Positions 34,118 through 43,962 are shown, counted from the first letter of the stretch. The stretch: 51,446 bases of DNA from Actinobacteria bacterium HGW-Actinobacteria-4 (GCA_002841315.1 PHEW01000011.1:1-51446); one strand, 5' to 3'. Numbers and translations: made by a program. The notes: generated from the sequence alone by a model not told the origin.

Positions 34118-35581
34118 CTAGGACGCTACGAGTTCGCGCTCGGTGAGGTCATACTTGGCCCGCCCGCCCAACCGCGGCACTTGGTTGGGGTCGACCGTGC
34201 GCGGGGGGATGAACCACACTGCGGCACCAAGGTTGAGGCCGTCGGTAGACCCCGGATGCTCCCGAACCTCGACGGTCCAACCGTCGTCATGGACCCGCTG
34301 GTGACATCGCGTACAGAGGAGAACTCCATTGCTCAAGTCTGTGGGGCCGTCATCCCGGCTCCACCATTCAATGTGGTGGGCCGCGCACCAACTTGGCGGA
34401 GCATGACACCAGGCACACCCGCCGTCGCGTTCTACGAGTGCCAACCGTTGCGCTGGCGTGAAGAGCCGCATGGCGCGCCCCAAGTCGAGCACTTCGCCCT
34501 TGCCGCCTAGCACTACCGGGATCACCTCGGCATCGACCGCCGCGCGGCGCAATGCCTCTGCGCTGACGGGCTGAGCCATGCCGTCAATCTCGCCCAGGCC
34601 CAGGCCTGTCTCGAGCTCTTCGCGCGTCATGCGAACCACCACGGTGGTCTTGACGCCGCTCGTGGGCCGGTCGCAGTCCAGCATGTGCTTGAAGACGTCG
34701 CTCAGAAGATCCGCGCGCATCTGCCACGGTGATCGCGGATCAGAGCCCGGAACATCGCGGCGTGCTTGCATCGCGCGCCGTACCCCGGCGTCGAGCAGTG
34801 CCTTCACGGGCGCCGCCATCAGGGGAGGTAGCCGCGCTGTCAACAGCACCGTGCCGTCGGCTTCGTCGCGGAGCGTCACCGACCGGTTCTCGTACTGGCG
34901 CGCTTCCCTCTCTTGCCACGCTTGAGGGTCTGCGTGGGCCTGTGCGCGCCACACCAACTGCCGGACCTGATGCGCGGCCAGCCCTGGCGCCTTCGCGAGC
35001 GCTTTGAGGAAGGCGTCACGGGTGCGTTCCACGTCCGGCACCTCACCGAGAGCCCGCGAGAACAGCGACGAGACATCGACGCCAATGCGGCCCTCATTGA
35101 CGTACCGCGCAACCTCCGCCTTTACCTCACCGATGGGACTCAGCCTCGGCACCTCGAAACGCTCGTGCCCGGCATCCTCGTGCCCAGCATCGGCTTCCTC
35201 AGCCCCGACGCCCGCATCACCCACGCCGGTCTCACCGGCGCCCGTGTCACCCAACCCGGCCCCAGCATCGGCCAGAAGCAGACCGGTCTCAATGAGCCGT
35301 TGCGCCTCCGCGATGGTTCCGCCGGTAACACTCGCGATGAGTTCCTTGGCCGACCGGAAGCCCTCGCGTGAGGCGATGCCCGCCTTGCCGTTTTCGGCCC
35401 CGGAGCGCCGCTCGAGCTCGGCGGACGCCTGTGCCAACACCACGTCCGCAGACTTGCAGACAGCTGCCGCGTCGCTCACCAGGGCCAACAGTTGGGGGTG
35501 GGGCAACATGGTGACGTCGGCTCCGTCGCGCACGCACACGGCATCAGCCGCGGCGCGAAGAGGAGCGGTGGTCAACGTCAT
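34118..35581 (-). CDS. DUF222/HNH endonuclease-motif protein (13E12-like)
   Basis: This protein of about 487 residues has an N-terminal DUF222 domain (ALVSDAAAVCKSADVVLAQASAELERRSG...) and a C-terminal HNH motif with zinc cysteines: CAWCHAPPSWCAAHHIEWWSRDDGPTDLSNGVLLCTRCHQRVHDDGW. The family is multi-copy and mobile in actinobacterial genomes, with unproven nuclease activity. Between about residues 105 and 145 lies a Gly/Ala/Asp/Glu low-complexity insert (AGLGDTGAGETGVGDAGVG...). ATG 35581 is chosen. A TTG four codons upstream is possible. It is flanked downstream by the 19-bp repeat arrays. Confidence 0.85.
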   Translation of the reverse strand: MTLTTAPLRAAADAVCVRDGADVTMLPHPQLLALVSDAAAVCKSADVVLAQASAELERRSGAENGKAGIASREGFRSAKELIASVTGGTIAEAQRLIETGLLLADAGAGLGDTGAGETGVGDAGVGAEEADAGHEDAGHERFEVPRLSPIGEVKAEVARYVNEGRIGVDVSSLFSRALGEVPDVERTRDAFLKALAKAPGLAAHQVRQLVWRAQAHADPQAWQEREARQYENRSVTLRDEADGTVLLTARLPPLMAAPVKALLDAGVRRAMQARRDVPGSDPRSPWQMRADLLSDVFKHMLDCDRPTSGVKTTVVVRMTREELETGLGLGEIDGMAQPVSAEALRRAAVDAEVIPVVLGGKGEVLDLGRAMRLFTPAQRLALVERDGGCAWCHAPPSWCAAHHIEWWSRDDGPTDLSNGVLLCTRCHQRVHDDGWTVEVREHPGSTDGLNLGAAVWFIPPRTVDPNQVPRLGGRAKYDLTERELVAS

Positions 35582-35732
35582 GAGTTCAGTCAATCACCAC
35601 CCACTGACATTCACCGCTATCAAACGGCATCAGTGGACAACAAACACGGACAAGAGCCCTGGGGACATCAGCCCACAGCAGGTCAGCCCGCTCGCCAATC
35701 AGCCAACACCCCGGTCAGCCCACCACCGGCAC

Positions 35733-36230
35733 CTACGAAGGCGTGAACCGATACGTCCAGATCAACGAACCATCGGGGTTCAGGTACGTGTAAACCACCT
35801 GCACCGTCTCCGCCACGCCGGCCCGCTGCATCGCAGGGAACACCGCAGAATCGCACAAACTCTGGAAGTCGGGAATCGCCGAGTCGAAGTACATCGCCCC
35901 CTCTTCGGGATCCAGCGGTTCCGCGTACGTGTAGGTGAACACCACTGTCGAGGGGTACTCGGGGTCAATGACAATGTCCGAGTAAAGGTCTCCCGTTGCC
36001 TCGAAGATCAGCGGGATCATGCGCCGCTCGGACTCCACGTACCCGTCCAGAGCCTCGATGGGATCCACCGCTGGCTCAACAACCGCACTGGGCGCGGGAT
36101 CCGGCGACGCCACCACTGGTGCAGGCATCGCTTCATCCTGAGGCCGCGCCAACGCGCAGCCCGCGAGCCCCACCGCCATCACGGCCGCTGCGAAGACAGC
36201 AACACCCCGCCGGGCAATCGAGTGCTTCAT
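35733..36230 (-). CDS. Small secreted lipoprotein
   Basis: This 165-residue precursor has signal peptide RRGVAVFAAAVMAVGLAGC (lipobox Cys25), a Pro/Ala-rich spacer (ARPQDEAMPAPVVASPDPAPSAVVEPAVDP) and a compact C-terminal domain. That domain has VVFTYTYAEPLDPEE and VQVVYTYLNPDGSLIWTYRF, a repeated hydrophobic-YTY pattern like lipoprotein DUF4854-type domains (tentative). Strong GGAGG sits eight to nine bases before the ATG. It lies 92 bases downstream of the giant surface protein gene on the same strand, so the two may be expressed together at the cell surface. Confidence 0.75.
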   Translation of the reverse strand: MKHSIARRGVAVFAAAVMAVGLAGCALARPQDEAMPAPVVASPDPAPSAVVEPAVDPIEALDGYVESERRMIPLIFEATGDLYSDIVIDPEYPSTVVFTYTYAEPLDPEEGAMYFDSAIPDFQSLCDSAVFPAMQRAGVAETVQVVYTYLNPDGSLIWTYRFTPS

Positions 36231-36322
36231 CGCATCCCACCTCCTGCTCTCCTTGAGGGGCAGGCTACCACTCGAGGTGCGTTCGGCCGATGCTGGCGCG
36301 CGCCAGTCGCGGAGGCGGGCAG

Positions 36323-39300
36323 TCAGGCGGCCGATGCTCGAGCCAGTCTCCGTCTCACGATCAGGAGCATTGCTCCCAGCGCCATGAACAACAAGGCCCA
36401 CCGGCCCTGAGCATCAGCCGAGACGCCCGTTTCCGCGAGGCCGGCAGCGTCGAGCTCCCAATGCGCAGATAACACCAGCGAGCTCACCACAGGATCAGTG
36501 TCGAAGTCCCACAGAGTGCCGCCAGACGGTGACGTGAACCAACCCAGGAACCGGTACCCGGTGCGCGTCGGTGTTGGCGGTTCGATCGCGTAGTCGCCAA
36601 GGACCAGCAGTTGCATGGGCACCGCCCCGGTTCCGCTGACAAATGACAGGGTCACCAACTCGGCCCAATGGGCGTACAACGTGAGGTCGCCCGCGACGGC
36701 ATCAGTCGCGAAGTCCCACTGCGTCCCTCCCGAGGCCGCGTCGAACCAACCCAGGAACGCGTAGCCAGACCGCGTGGGTTCAGTAGGCTCGGTGACCGTC
36801 TCACCAAAGGCGACGATCTCGCTCACCACCGCAGAACCGCCGGTGCTGTCAAAGCTCACCGTGTAGTCGATCGCCGTCCACTGTGCGTAGAGCATCTGAT
36901 CCGCGAGCAACGTGTCGGTTGCGAAATCCCACGCGGTGCCGCCGGACGATGCCGTGAACCAGCCATTGAACGTGTGTCCTGTGCGCGTGGGCACAGCAGG
37001 CTCCGTCGCGAGGTTGTCGTAGACCACAATCTCCGAGCTCACTGCCGAGCCGCCCTGGCTGTCAAATGTCACCGTGAAGGTAATGTCCGTCCACTGGGCG
37101 TAAAGCGTGAGATCGCCAGTCGCACCGTCAGCCCCAAAGTCCCACAGGTTGCCGCCGCTCGCGGCATCAAACCAGCCGTCGAATGTGCGGCCCACGAACG
37201 TGGGCTCTGAGGGTTCGGGGACCAGGTCGCCGTAGTTGACCGTCTCCGCACCTACGGCCGATCCACCCTGGCTGTTGAACGTCACCGTGTAGTCGATGGC
37301 ACTCCACTGTGCGAAGAGGGTCATCGTGCTCGTGACCGTCGTCGCGCCGAAGTCCCACAGCGTGCCGCCGCTGCCCGCATCGAACCATCCGTTGAAGGTG
37401 TAGCCGGGCCGCGTGGGGTCTGCGGGCTCGGTCACCATGCCGTCGAACGCCACCGTCTCGCTGACCACAGCGCTCCCACCCTGGCTGTTGAACGTCACGG
37501 TGTACTCGATCGCCGTCCATTGCGCGTAGAGCGTGAGGTCCGCGAGCAGGGTATCTGCGTCAAAGTCCCACAGCGTGCCGCCGGACGATGCCGTGAACCA
37601 GCCATCGAACGAGTAGCCCGTGCGCGTGGGAACAGCAGGCTCGGTGGCGAGGGCGTCGTAACCCACCGTCTCCGATCCCACGGCCGATCCACCCTGGCTG
37701 TCGTAGTCCACGTCGAAGGTGATGGCCGTCCACTGCGCGTACAGCGTGGTCGCGCTTGTCACCTCGCCAGTGGTGAAGTCCCACGCGGTGCCGCCAGTGC
37801 TGGCGTCGAACCAGCCGTCAAACGTGAAGCCCGTTCGCGTGGGGTCTGTCGGCTCCGTGGCCGTGCCGCCATAGTCGATCACCTGGGGCGCGACCGCACT
37901 GCCACCCTGGCTGTCAAAGGTCACCGCGTTGGTGAGGACAGTCCACTGCGCGTAGATCGTGGTGGTGCCGGTGATCGCATCCGTGGTGAAGTCCCAGGCG
38001 CTACCGCCCAACGACGAATCGAACCATCCGTCAAACGTGTGGCCCACGCGTGTTGGTGCACTGGGCTCAAACGCGAAGCCACCAAAGGACACCGTCTGCC
38101 CAGCCACGGCGCTGCCGCCCTGAGTGTCGAAGGTGACGGAATAGTCGATGGCCGCCCATTGAGCGTAGAGCGTGCGGTGACCCGTCATGGTGTTCGTCGC
38201 GAAGTTCCACGGGGAGCCGCCCGTGCTCGCGGTGTACCAGCCATCAAAGGTGTGGCCGGGGCGAGTTGGATCGGTCGGCTCGGTCGCCAGAGCGCCATAG
38301 GCGACAATCTGACTCGACACTGCCGTGCCGCCCTGACTGTGGAAGGTCAGGGTGTAGTCCACCGGCGTCCACTGCGCGTAGAGCGTGGTGTCCGCCAGCA
38401 GGGGGTCGGCGTCGAAGTCCCACAGCACGCCGCCGGTCTCTGCTGTGTACCAGCCGGCAAAGGTGAAGCCATAGCGAGTGGGATCCGCGGGCTCGGTGCC
38501 CAAGGCGCCGTACGCGATCGTCTGCGAGGCAACCACTGTGCCACCGGTGCTGTCGAACGCCAAGGTCAGCGGGGTCGCCGTCCACTGCGCGTACAGCGTG
38601 GTGTCGCTGGTCACGGTGTCCAGTCCGAAGGCCCATGCGGAGCCGCCAAGTGCCGAGGTGAACCAGCCGTCAAACGAGTAGCCGGTCCGCGTTGGCGGCG
38701 TTGGCTGAACCACGAGCGAACCGTTCGCGACGCTCTGGTCACCTACCGCACTGCCGCCCTCGCTTTCGAACGCCACCGTGTAGTTGACCGGCGTCCACTG
38801 TGCATAGAGCGTGGTGTTCCCCGTGATCACGGAGGTGCCGAAGTCCCACAAGGCTCCGCCAGCGAGCGAGGTGTACCAGCCGTCGAACGTGTAGCCGGCG
38901 CGCGTGGGATCCGCCGGCTCCGTTGCAAGAGCGCCGTACTCGACAGATTGGCCAGCAACCGCCGATCCACCCTGGCTCAAGAACGTCACGTCGAAATCGG
39001 CGACGGTCCACTGCGCGTACAGGATGAGGTCCGCTGACACGGTGTCGTTCGCGAAGTCCCACTGCGTTCCGCCCGTCGAGGCGTCGAACCAGCCATCAAA
39101 GGTGTAGCCATAGCGCGTGGGATCGACGGGCTCGGGCACCGGGTCCCCGGTAAGGACGTCCACGCCCACCGTGAAGCTACCGCCCTGGCCATCGAAGGTC
39201 ACCGTGTTGGTGTTCAGTATCCATTGCGCGTAGAGCGTCATGTTTGCGGTGATCGTGTCCGTCGAGAAGTCCCACAGCGTTCCGCCCACGGGCTCGGTAT

Positions 39301-42133
39301 ACCAACCATCAAGCGTGGAACCGGCGTTGGTGGGCGGGGTGGGTTGCGCGACGAGTGAACCGTTCGGCAGGGTTTGCGAGGGCACCAGAGTGCCGCCTTG
39401 AGTGTCGAAGCTCACGATGTAGTCCACGGGGGTCCACTGCGCGTGAAGCGTGAAGTCAGCCGTGACGGCGGTCGCGGAGAAGTCCCACAAGGTGCCTCCG
39501 GAAGCGGACGTGAACCAGCCGTCGAACGAGTACCCGGCCAGCGTTGGGTCCGTGGGCTCGGTGGCCAGGTCACCATACGCGACTGCCTCGCCTGGGACCG
39601 CCGAACCTCCGTGGCTGTTGTAGGCCACGTTGAAGTCCACAGGCGTCCACTGCGCGTAGAGCGTGGTCGCGCTGACCACCGCGTCATTGTCGAAGTCCCA
39701 TAGAGAGCCACCGGATGCAGACGTGTACCAACCGGTGAAGGTGTTGCCGTACTTGGTGGGGTCGGCTGGCTCCGAGGCAAGGTCGCCGTACGCGACCACC
39801 TGACCCGCCACTGCGCTGCCTCCCTGGCTGTCAAAGACCAACGTGTAGTCAATTGCCGTCCACTGCGCGTGAAGTGTGGTGTCACCGGAGACCGTGCTAG
39901 TCAGGAACTCCCACTGCGTTCCGCCAGTGGCCTCGGTGAACCATCCGTTGAACGTGTGGCCAGCCAGCGTGGGCGCGGTGGGCGCTAGCAGGTATTCGCC
40001 GTTCGCCACCATGGCATCAGGGACCGCGGTGCCGCCATGAGAATCAAACGTCACCGTGTACTGGATCGGCACCCACTGCGCGTAGACAGTCCGGTCCTGC
40101 TCAATCGCGGTAGTCGCGAAGTCAAACAGCGATCCGCCTGACAGTGCGGTGTACCAGCCGTCAAAGGTGTACCCGCTCAGCGTGGGGTCCGATGGCTCGG
40201 AAGCGAAGCTACCGAAGGGGACGTCCTGACTGTCGACGGACGAGCCGCCCGCGCTGTTGAACGTCACCGTGAAGTCCGCGAGGGACCACTGGGCGTGAAT
40301 AGTGGTCGCGCCGCCAATGGTGTCAACGGCGAAGTCCCATTCCGTTCCGCCTGAGGCGGCCGTGAACCAACCCTCGAAGATGTGGCCGTAGCGCGTGGGG
40401 TCGCTTGGTTCGCTTGCCAATTCACCGTAGGTCACCAGTTGGCTGGACACGAGGCTACCGCCGTGGGTGTCGAAGGTCACCAGGTAATCGACAGCACTCC
40501 ACTGGGCGTAGATCGTGGTGTCCCCTGAGATCGCCGTCCCGGGGAAGTCCCAGGCGGTGCCGCCCGACGCCGCGTCAAACCAGCCGGTGAAGGTGTGACC
40601 CGTGCGCGTCGGCTCCGTGGGAGTTGTCGCAAAGGTGCCATAGGCCACACTCTGGCTCGAGACCGCGCTACCGGATTGAGTGTCAAAGGAAACGGTGTAG
40701 TCCACCGGCGTCCACTGCGCGTACAGGATGGTATCCCCGGTCACCTCAGTAGTCGCGAAGTCCCACAGACTGCCGCCGGACGATGCCGTGAACCAGCCAT
40801 CGAAGGTGTGGCCTGTGCGAGTGGGGTCGGCGGGTTCAGTCGCGTAGTCGTTGCTGTCCACGGTCTGGGTCGAAACCGTACTTCCGCCTTGTGAGTCAAA
40901 CGAGACGTTCCAGGTGGGTGCGGCGCCTACGGGCCCCACAGTGATCGCGGGGGCCGTTGCCGTCCGCGTGGCGGTGGCCGGAGCATCGGTGCCCTCACCG
41001 GCTTGCTCCTCCACCAAGGTGATAGTGCTGCCAGCGCTCCCCAGGTCCGGGAGCACTGTGGCCGTGAACGTCGCCGTCACGGACCCGCCCGCCGGGATGG
41101 TCCCGACGGTCCACGTCAGCTCGGACGTCCCGCCCCCCGTGAAGGTCCCGGTCGCCGTGCTCAACGCGCTCGCCGTGATGCCGGCCGGAATCGGTGCCGT
41201 GACCGTGGTTGAGGTGAGCTCGCCACCGCCGGGGTTGGAGGCCGTGAGCGTGACGGTGTAGGTGCTTGTCGCGGTTTCGCCGGGAGGGTTGGGGCCGCTC
41301 GTGTGGAGCGCGGAGGAGGCTAGGGTCAACGACGCTGGGGTGAGCGTGACGGTCGACAGCCCAGAGAAGTCGACCGAGGAGGCCGTTCCGAGCATGTGGT
41401 CCTTGTTAATGGTGGCGAGGTTCGCCGCAGCAGAGCTGCCGTAGTACATCTTGATGGGCGTGGACGTGGTGATAGCGCCACCGGAAACAGTAGTAATCGC
41501 ACTTACTGGCACCTGAAAGTCCAGGAAGTACTGACCCGATCCGTCCCCAACCGCAACAACGCGCATACCGCCCGACGTCTGCCCGCCGCTGTTGTCGAAA
41601 GGCCACACGTAGATGGGGGTGACGTTTGTTCCCGGCGCGTTGGCGATGTACACGTAGTCCTCGGATGAGGATTTCCCGTTGACCCCCACCACCGCCAGCA
41701 CGGTGTTACTCGCATCGGCGATCTGCACCAAGAAGGCACCGCCCACGAGTCCGCCCTTGGTCGCGTCGTTCAAGTCGACAGCAACCCGCATGCGGAAGAA
41801 CGCCGTCACCCCATCGGAGTAATACATCACCGTTGACTCGGTACCCACGCAGTTGTTGCTTGGGCCCACACACGGCGTGCCACTCGCCAGGTCAAGCGTC
41901 GAGGGGCTCTGGTCACCATTGGGGTCGGAGATGATGCTGCCGTTGGCGAGTAGGTAGTTGTTCCACTGGGTGGGCCACGGCTGCGCGACTGCGCCGGTGG
42001 GCGATCCTGCTGCGTTTGCCGCAAGCGGAGGGAACAGCGCGACCAAGAGCACGAGCACGCCAAGCGCTCCCACAATGCTCATCAAGCGCCTACGTGCCGG
42101 GGCGACTAACAGTCGTTGTGGCGCCAAAACCAT
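36323..42133 (-). CDS. Giant cell-wall-anchored protein with 21 InlB-type repeats
   Basis: This 1,936-residue surface protein has four parts. First is an N-terminal signal peptide (RRRLMSIVGALGVLVLLVALFPPLAANA). Next is a unique region to about 280 (TQWNNYLLANGSIISDPNGDQSPSTLDLASG..., resembling the start of adhesin-like secreted proteins), then a DUF11-like segment (TYTVTLTASNPGGGELTSTTVTAPIPAGITASAL). After these come 21 repeats of about 70 residues of the InlB/Listeria-Bacteroides B-repeat type. Each has VTFDSQGGSAV, ATEPADPTRTGYTFDGWF and WDF...TTLYAQW. The C-terminus is LAETG, a hydrophobic helix and a basic tail, an LAxTG sorting signal used by class E sortases. ATG 42133 has GGGAG upstream. 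No catalytic domain is seen, so a stalk-like adhesin is inferred. Confidence 0.92.
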   Translation of the reverse strand: MVLAPQRLLVAPARRRLMSIVGALGVLVLLVALFPPLAANAAGSPTGAVAQPWPTQWNNYLLANGSIISDPNGDQSPSTLDLASGTPCVGPSNNCVGTESTVMYYSDGVTAFFRMRVAVDLNDATKGGLVGGAFLVQIADASNTVLAVVGVNGKSSSEDYVYIANAPGTNVTPIYVWPFDNSGGQTSGGMRVVAVGDGSGQYFLDFQVPVSAITTVSGGAITTSTPIKMYYGSSAAANLATINKDHMLGTASSVDFSGLSTVTLTPASLTLASSALHTSGPNPPGETATSTYTVTLTASNPGGGELTSTTVTAPIPAGITASALSTATGTFTGGGTSELTWTVGTIPAGGSVTATFTATVLPDLGSAGSTITLVEEQAGEGTDAPATATRTATAPAITVGPVGAAPTWNVSFDSQGGSTVSTQTVDSNDYATEPADPTRTGHTFDGWFTASSGGSLWDFATTEVTGDTILYAQWTPVDYTVSFDTQSGSAVSSQSVAYGTFATTPTEPTRTGHTFTGWFDAASGGTAWDFPGTAISGDTTIYAQWSAVDYLVTFDTHGGSLVSSQLVTYGELASEPSDPTRYGHIFEGWFTAASGGTEWDFAVDTIGGATTIHAQWSLADFTVTFNSAGGSSVDSQDVPFGSFASEPSDPTLSGYTFDGWYTALSGGSLFDFATTAIEQDRTVYAQWVPIQYTVTFDSHGGTAVPDAMVANGEYLLAPTAPTLAGHTFNGWFTEATGGTQWEFLTSTVSGDTTLHAQWTAIDYTLVFDSQGGSAVAGQVVAYGDLASEPADPTKYGNTFTGWYTSASGGSLWDFDNDAVVSATTLYAQWTPVDFNVAYNSHGGSAVPGEAVAYGDLATEPTDPTLAGYSFDGWFTSASGGTLWDFSATAVTADFTLHAQWTPVDYIVSFDTQGGTLVPSQTLPNGSLVAQPTPPTNAGSTLDGWYTEPVGGTLWDFSTDTITANMTLYAQWILNTNTVTFDGQGGSFTVGVDVLTGDPVPEPVDPTRYGYTFDGWFDASTGGTQWDFANDTVSADLILYAQWTVADFDVTFLSQGGSAVAGQSVEYGALATEPADPTRAGYTFDGWYTSLAGGALWDFGTSVITGNTTLYAQWTPVNYTVAFESEGGSAVGDQSVANGSLVVQPTPPTRTGYSFDGWFTSALGGSAWAFGLDTVTSDTTLYAQWTATPLTLAFDSTGGTVVASQTIAYGALGTEPADPTRYGFTFAGWYTAETGGVLWDFDADPLLADTTLYAQWTPVDYTLTFHSQGGTAVSSQIVAYGALATEPTDPTRPGHTFDGWYTASTGGSPWNFATNTMTGHRTLYAQWAAIDYSVTFDTQGGSAVAGQTVSFGGFAFEPSAPTRVGHTFDGWFDSSLGGSAWDFTTDAITGTTTIYAQWTVLTNAVTFDSQGGSAVAPQVIDYGGTATEPTDPTRTGFTFDGWFDASTGGTAWDFTTGEVTSATTLYAQWTAITFDVDYDSQGGSAVGSETVGYDALATEPAVPTRTGYSFDGWFTASSGGTLWDFDADTLLADLTLYAQWTAIEYTVTFNSQGGSAVVSETVAFDGMVTEPADPTRPGYTFNGWFDAGSGGTLWDFGATTVTSTMTLFAQWSAIDYTVTFNSQGGSAVGAETVNYGDLVPEPSEPTFVGRTFDGWFDAASGGNLWDFGADGATGDLTLYAQWTDITFTVTFDSQGGSAVSSEIVVYDNLATEPAVPTRTGHTFNGWFTASSGGTAWDFATDTLLADQMLYAQWTAIDYTVSFDSTGGSAVVSEIVAFGETVTEPTEPTRSGYAFLGWFDAASGGTQWDFATDAVAGDLTLYAHWAELVTLSFVSGTGAVPMQLLVLGDYAIEPPTPTRTGYRFLGWFTSPSGGTLWDFDTDPVVSSLVLSAHWELDAAGLAETGVSADAQGRWALLFMALGAMLLIVRRRLARASAA
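36449..40912 (-). repeat. Region of 21 tandem ~210-bp coding repeats
   Basis: The repeats encode 21 units of about 70 residues. Adjacent units differ at many positions, but several at a distance share long blocks (for example units ending YAQWTPVDYT and YAQWTAIDYT), suggesting past reshuffling. The array should be able to change length by recombination. Assembly across it from short reads may be unreliable. Confidence 0.85.
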
Positions 42134-42226
42134 CTCGGAGACTCCCTCGTTCTGGCGCGCCCACACAGCGTGCGGCACCTGCCTTGTCCTATGAGAGCCC
42201 CAACGGTACTCCTCATGACGCGAAAA

Positions 42227-42244
42227 GTGTGACAGTTTTCACAC
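42227..42244. promoter_or_regulatory. CRP/GlxR-type binding site
   Basis: GTGTGA-CAGTTT-TCACAC is a perfect palindrome matching the TGTGA-N6-TCACA consensus of CRP-family regulators, including actinobacterial GlxR/Crp. Its centre is about 102 bases upstream of the giant surface protein start codon, on the promoter side. The other flanking gene ends towards it, so the surface protein is the only plausible target. Confidence 0.7.
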
Positions 42245-42288
42245 CCGGCGTGCCCCGCTCTGGTCGTGCTCTGCGCCACAGCCGTGCG

Positions 42289-42789
42289 TCACCCCTTCGC
42301 GTGCAGCCTGAGCTTCTCCATCGCCCATGCGTCATGACTCGATGACACCGACACGCAGTACGCGCCCAGCGACGTCGTCCCGGTCCAGTCAAAGTGGCGC
42401 TTGGCGAACAGCTCCTCGTCGCTCAGCGACTCGATCATTGCCCGCACCCGCGCCCACGAGTCCACATACAGCGCCTCCGCCTCCTCCACCGACGTCCCCG
42501 CGTGCTTGTCACGCATCTCAACGTTCAGACCCTCGTACGAGTCCCAGGTGTACCCCGCAGGCAGGAAGTCGGCGGGCATTCCTGCCATGTTCCTCTCTAC
42601 CCACGCGAGCAACAGCAGGTTCCATTCGTGCAGGTGCGCGAGCACGTCCCGGACGTTGCGGTCGCGGTCCTCGAACCCGAAGGTGGCTTCGCGCTGCTCG
42701 GGCGTCAGCCCTCTCACCAGCGCGAGCAACGTCGCGTGGCTCGCGGCACCCGCGTCGAGAAGTTCTTGCTTGGACTGTGGTCTTGGCAT
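42289..42789 (-). CDS. ClbS/DfsB family four-helix bundle protein (DUF1706)
   Basis: This 166-residue protein matches the DUF1706/ClbS-DfsB pattern. It starts PRPQSKQELLDAGAASHATLLALV, followed by DVLAHLHEWNLLLLAWVERNMAG, and ends HFDWTGTTSLGAYCVSVSSSHDAWAMEKLRLH. ClbS itself is a colibactin-resistance cyclopropane hydrolase. Most family members have no known substrate and this one need not share the activity. GGGAG precedes the ATG by about ten bases. Confidence 0.85.
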   Translation of the reverse strand: MPRPQSKQELLDAGAASHATLLALVRGLTPEQREATFGFEDRDRNVRDVLAHLHEWNLLLLAWVERNMAGMPADFLPAGYTWDSYEGLNVEMRDKHAGTSVEEAEALYVDSWARVRAMIESLSDEELFAKRHFDWTGTTSLGAYCVSVSSSHDAWAMEKLRLHAKG

Positions 42790-42942
42790 GGCATGCTCCC
42801 TGGTGCATCTGTGACACTCGCTCCGAGGCTACTCCCGTGGTCTGACACCGCGAAAGGGACGTAGGGCCGTGACCAGACTATGTCCGCATTTTCGGCCGAT
42901 GCTGCGGCTGGCTTCCCGAGTAACGCTCGCGCAGTCTCAGGT

Positions 42943-43962
42943 TCAGCCCGTGAAGTGGCGCACTTCGCTCCAGGCGGGATCCAGTCGAGCCTTGCTCGAC
43001 ATGCCATGGCTTGACGCGAACTCCCGTAGTCGGGCATCGACGTTCTGATCCTCACCGTCGGAGTAGACATGGAAAGTGCTCGTCCCCGCGTAGGTCTCAC
43101 GCCCCACGAAGACGCCTCCGTGGCCCAAGGCGGCCTCGAGTTCGACGTCAAGTTCCTGGATTTCCGCCACTGTCGCCGCATCAAGCGGTAGCCCGTTGTC
43201 TTGCGCGGCAAAGGGCCGCGTCAGCAAGTGATGGCGGTCAAACGTGGGGTGATCGAGCCAGCGCAAACCGCGGCGAAACAGTGCGTGACCGGGCAGGCCC
43301 TTCTTGTCACTCCATTCGGCGAGCGTCCACGCGTCAGGATCGCGCGCCTGCGCGATGGACGCAACGGCACCCCTCAGCGCGTCAACCGATGTCCCATTCG
43401 CTGGCGCGACGTCAAGTGTCTCAATGTGGCCCAGCCACCTCTCGACGTCGTCCTCACCCAGCACCCAGTCGAGCACCAGATAGGTGATTTGGACGGGCAC
43501 CCCTTGGGGCAGCCTCGCAAACGCAGGGTGATAGACCCCCACGTGAACCCGGAGTTCCTCCTCAACAGGCTCCACCCGGAACGTCGTCAACGACAGGTCC
43601 AGCTCTTGACCAGCGATCTGAAGACGCCTCGACATGGCATCGGGGTCCGCTTCTTGGCTTGCGCGATACTCCCAGGTCTTGTCGGGTTCAGGCGCGGCAC
43701 GTAGCCATCGCTCAGCGGCGGGTCGAACCGCCGCCACGCCACCCGCGGACACTGTCAGGCGGTGTTCGGAGGCCTCTCCCGGCCCAAAGTTCCACGTCAG
43801 GTCAGCGTTGATCGCGCCCACCTTGCGCGTGAGCTCGTCAGCGGCGCGGCTCGCCTGATGCGGATCGATGTTCCGGCCTTCAGAGGCCCACCACGCCCAG
43901 AAAGCCGTGACCGCCTGCGGCCCTGCATCCTTCTCGCGCTTGCCCTTGCCCATGAATCGCAT
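42943..43962 (-). CDS. DUF695-like protein of unknown function
   Basis: This protein of about 339 residues begins MRFMGKGKREKDAGPQAVTAFWAWWASEGRNI, followed by a middle domain with LQIAGQELDLSLTTFRVEPVEEELRVHVGVYHPAFARLP. The last 100 residues have the DUF695/regulator-of-RNase-like pattern (LRWLDHPTFDRHHLLTRPF ... EAALGHGGVFVGRETYAGTSTFHVYSDGE). No signal or membrane segment is seen. GGGAGAC eight bases upstream supports ATG 43962, and ATG 43953 is an alternative. It is divergent from the SPFH operon with a 126-base shared promoter region. Confidence 0.7.
   Translation of the reverse strand: MRFMGKGKREKDAGPQAVTAFWAWWASEGRNIDPHQASRAADELTRKVGAINADLTWNFGPGEASEHRLTVSAGGVAAVRPAAERWLRAAPEPDKTWEYRASQEADPDAMSRRLQIAGQELDLSLTTFRVEPVEEELRVHVGVYHPAFARLPQGVPVQITYLVLDWVLGEDDVERWLGHIETLDVAPANGTSVDALRGAVASIAQARDPDAWTLAEWSDKKGLPGHALFRRGLRWLDHPTFDRHHLLTRPFAAQDNGLPLDAATVAEIQELDVELEAALGHGGVFVGRETYAGTSTFHVYSDGEDQNVDARLREFASSHGMSSKARLDPAWSEVRHFTG

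Noticed and set aside
37520..39037. A 505-codon open frame on the plus strand inside the surface-protein gene
   Set aside because: It follows the 210-bp repeat period on the opposite strand, has Arg/Gly/Val-rich low-complexity content and no ribosome site. It is a by-product of the repeats.
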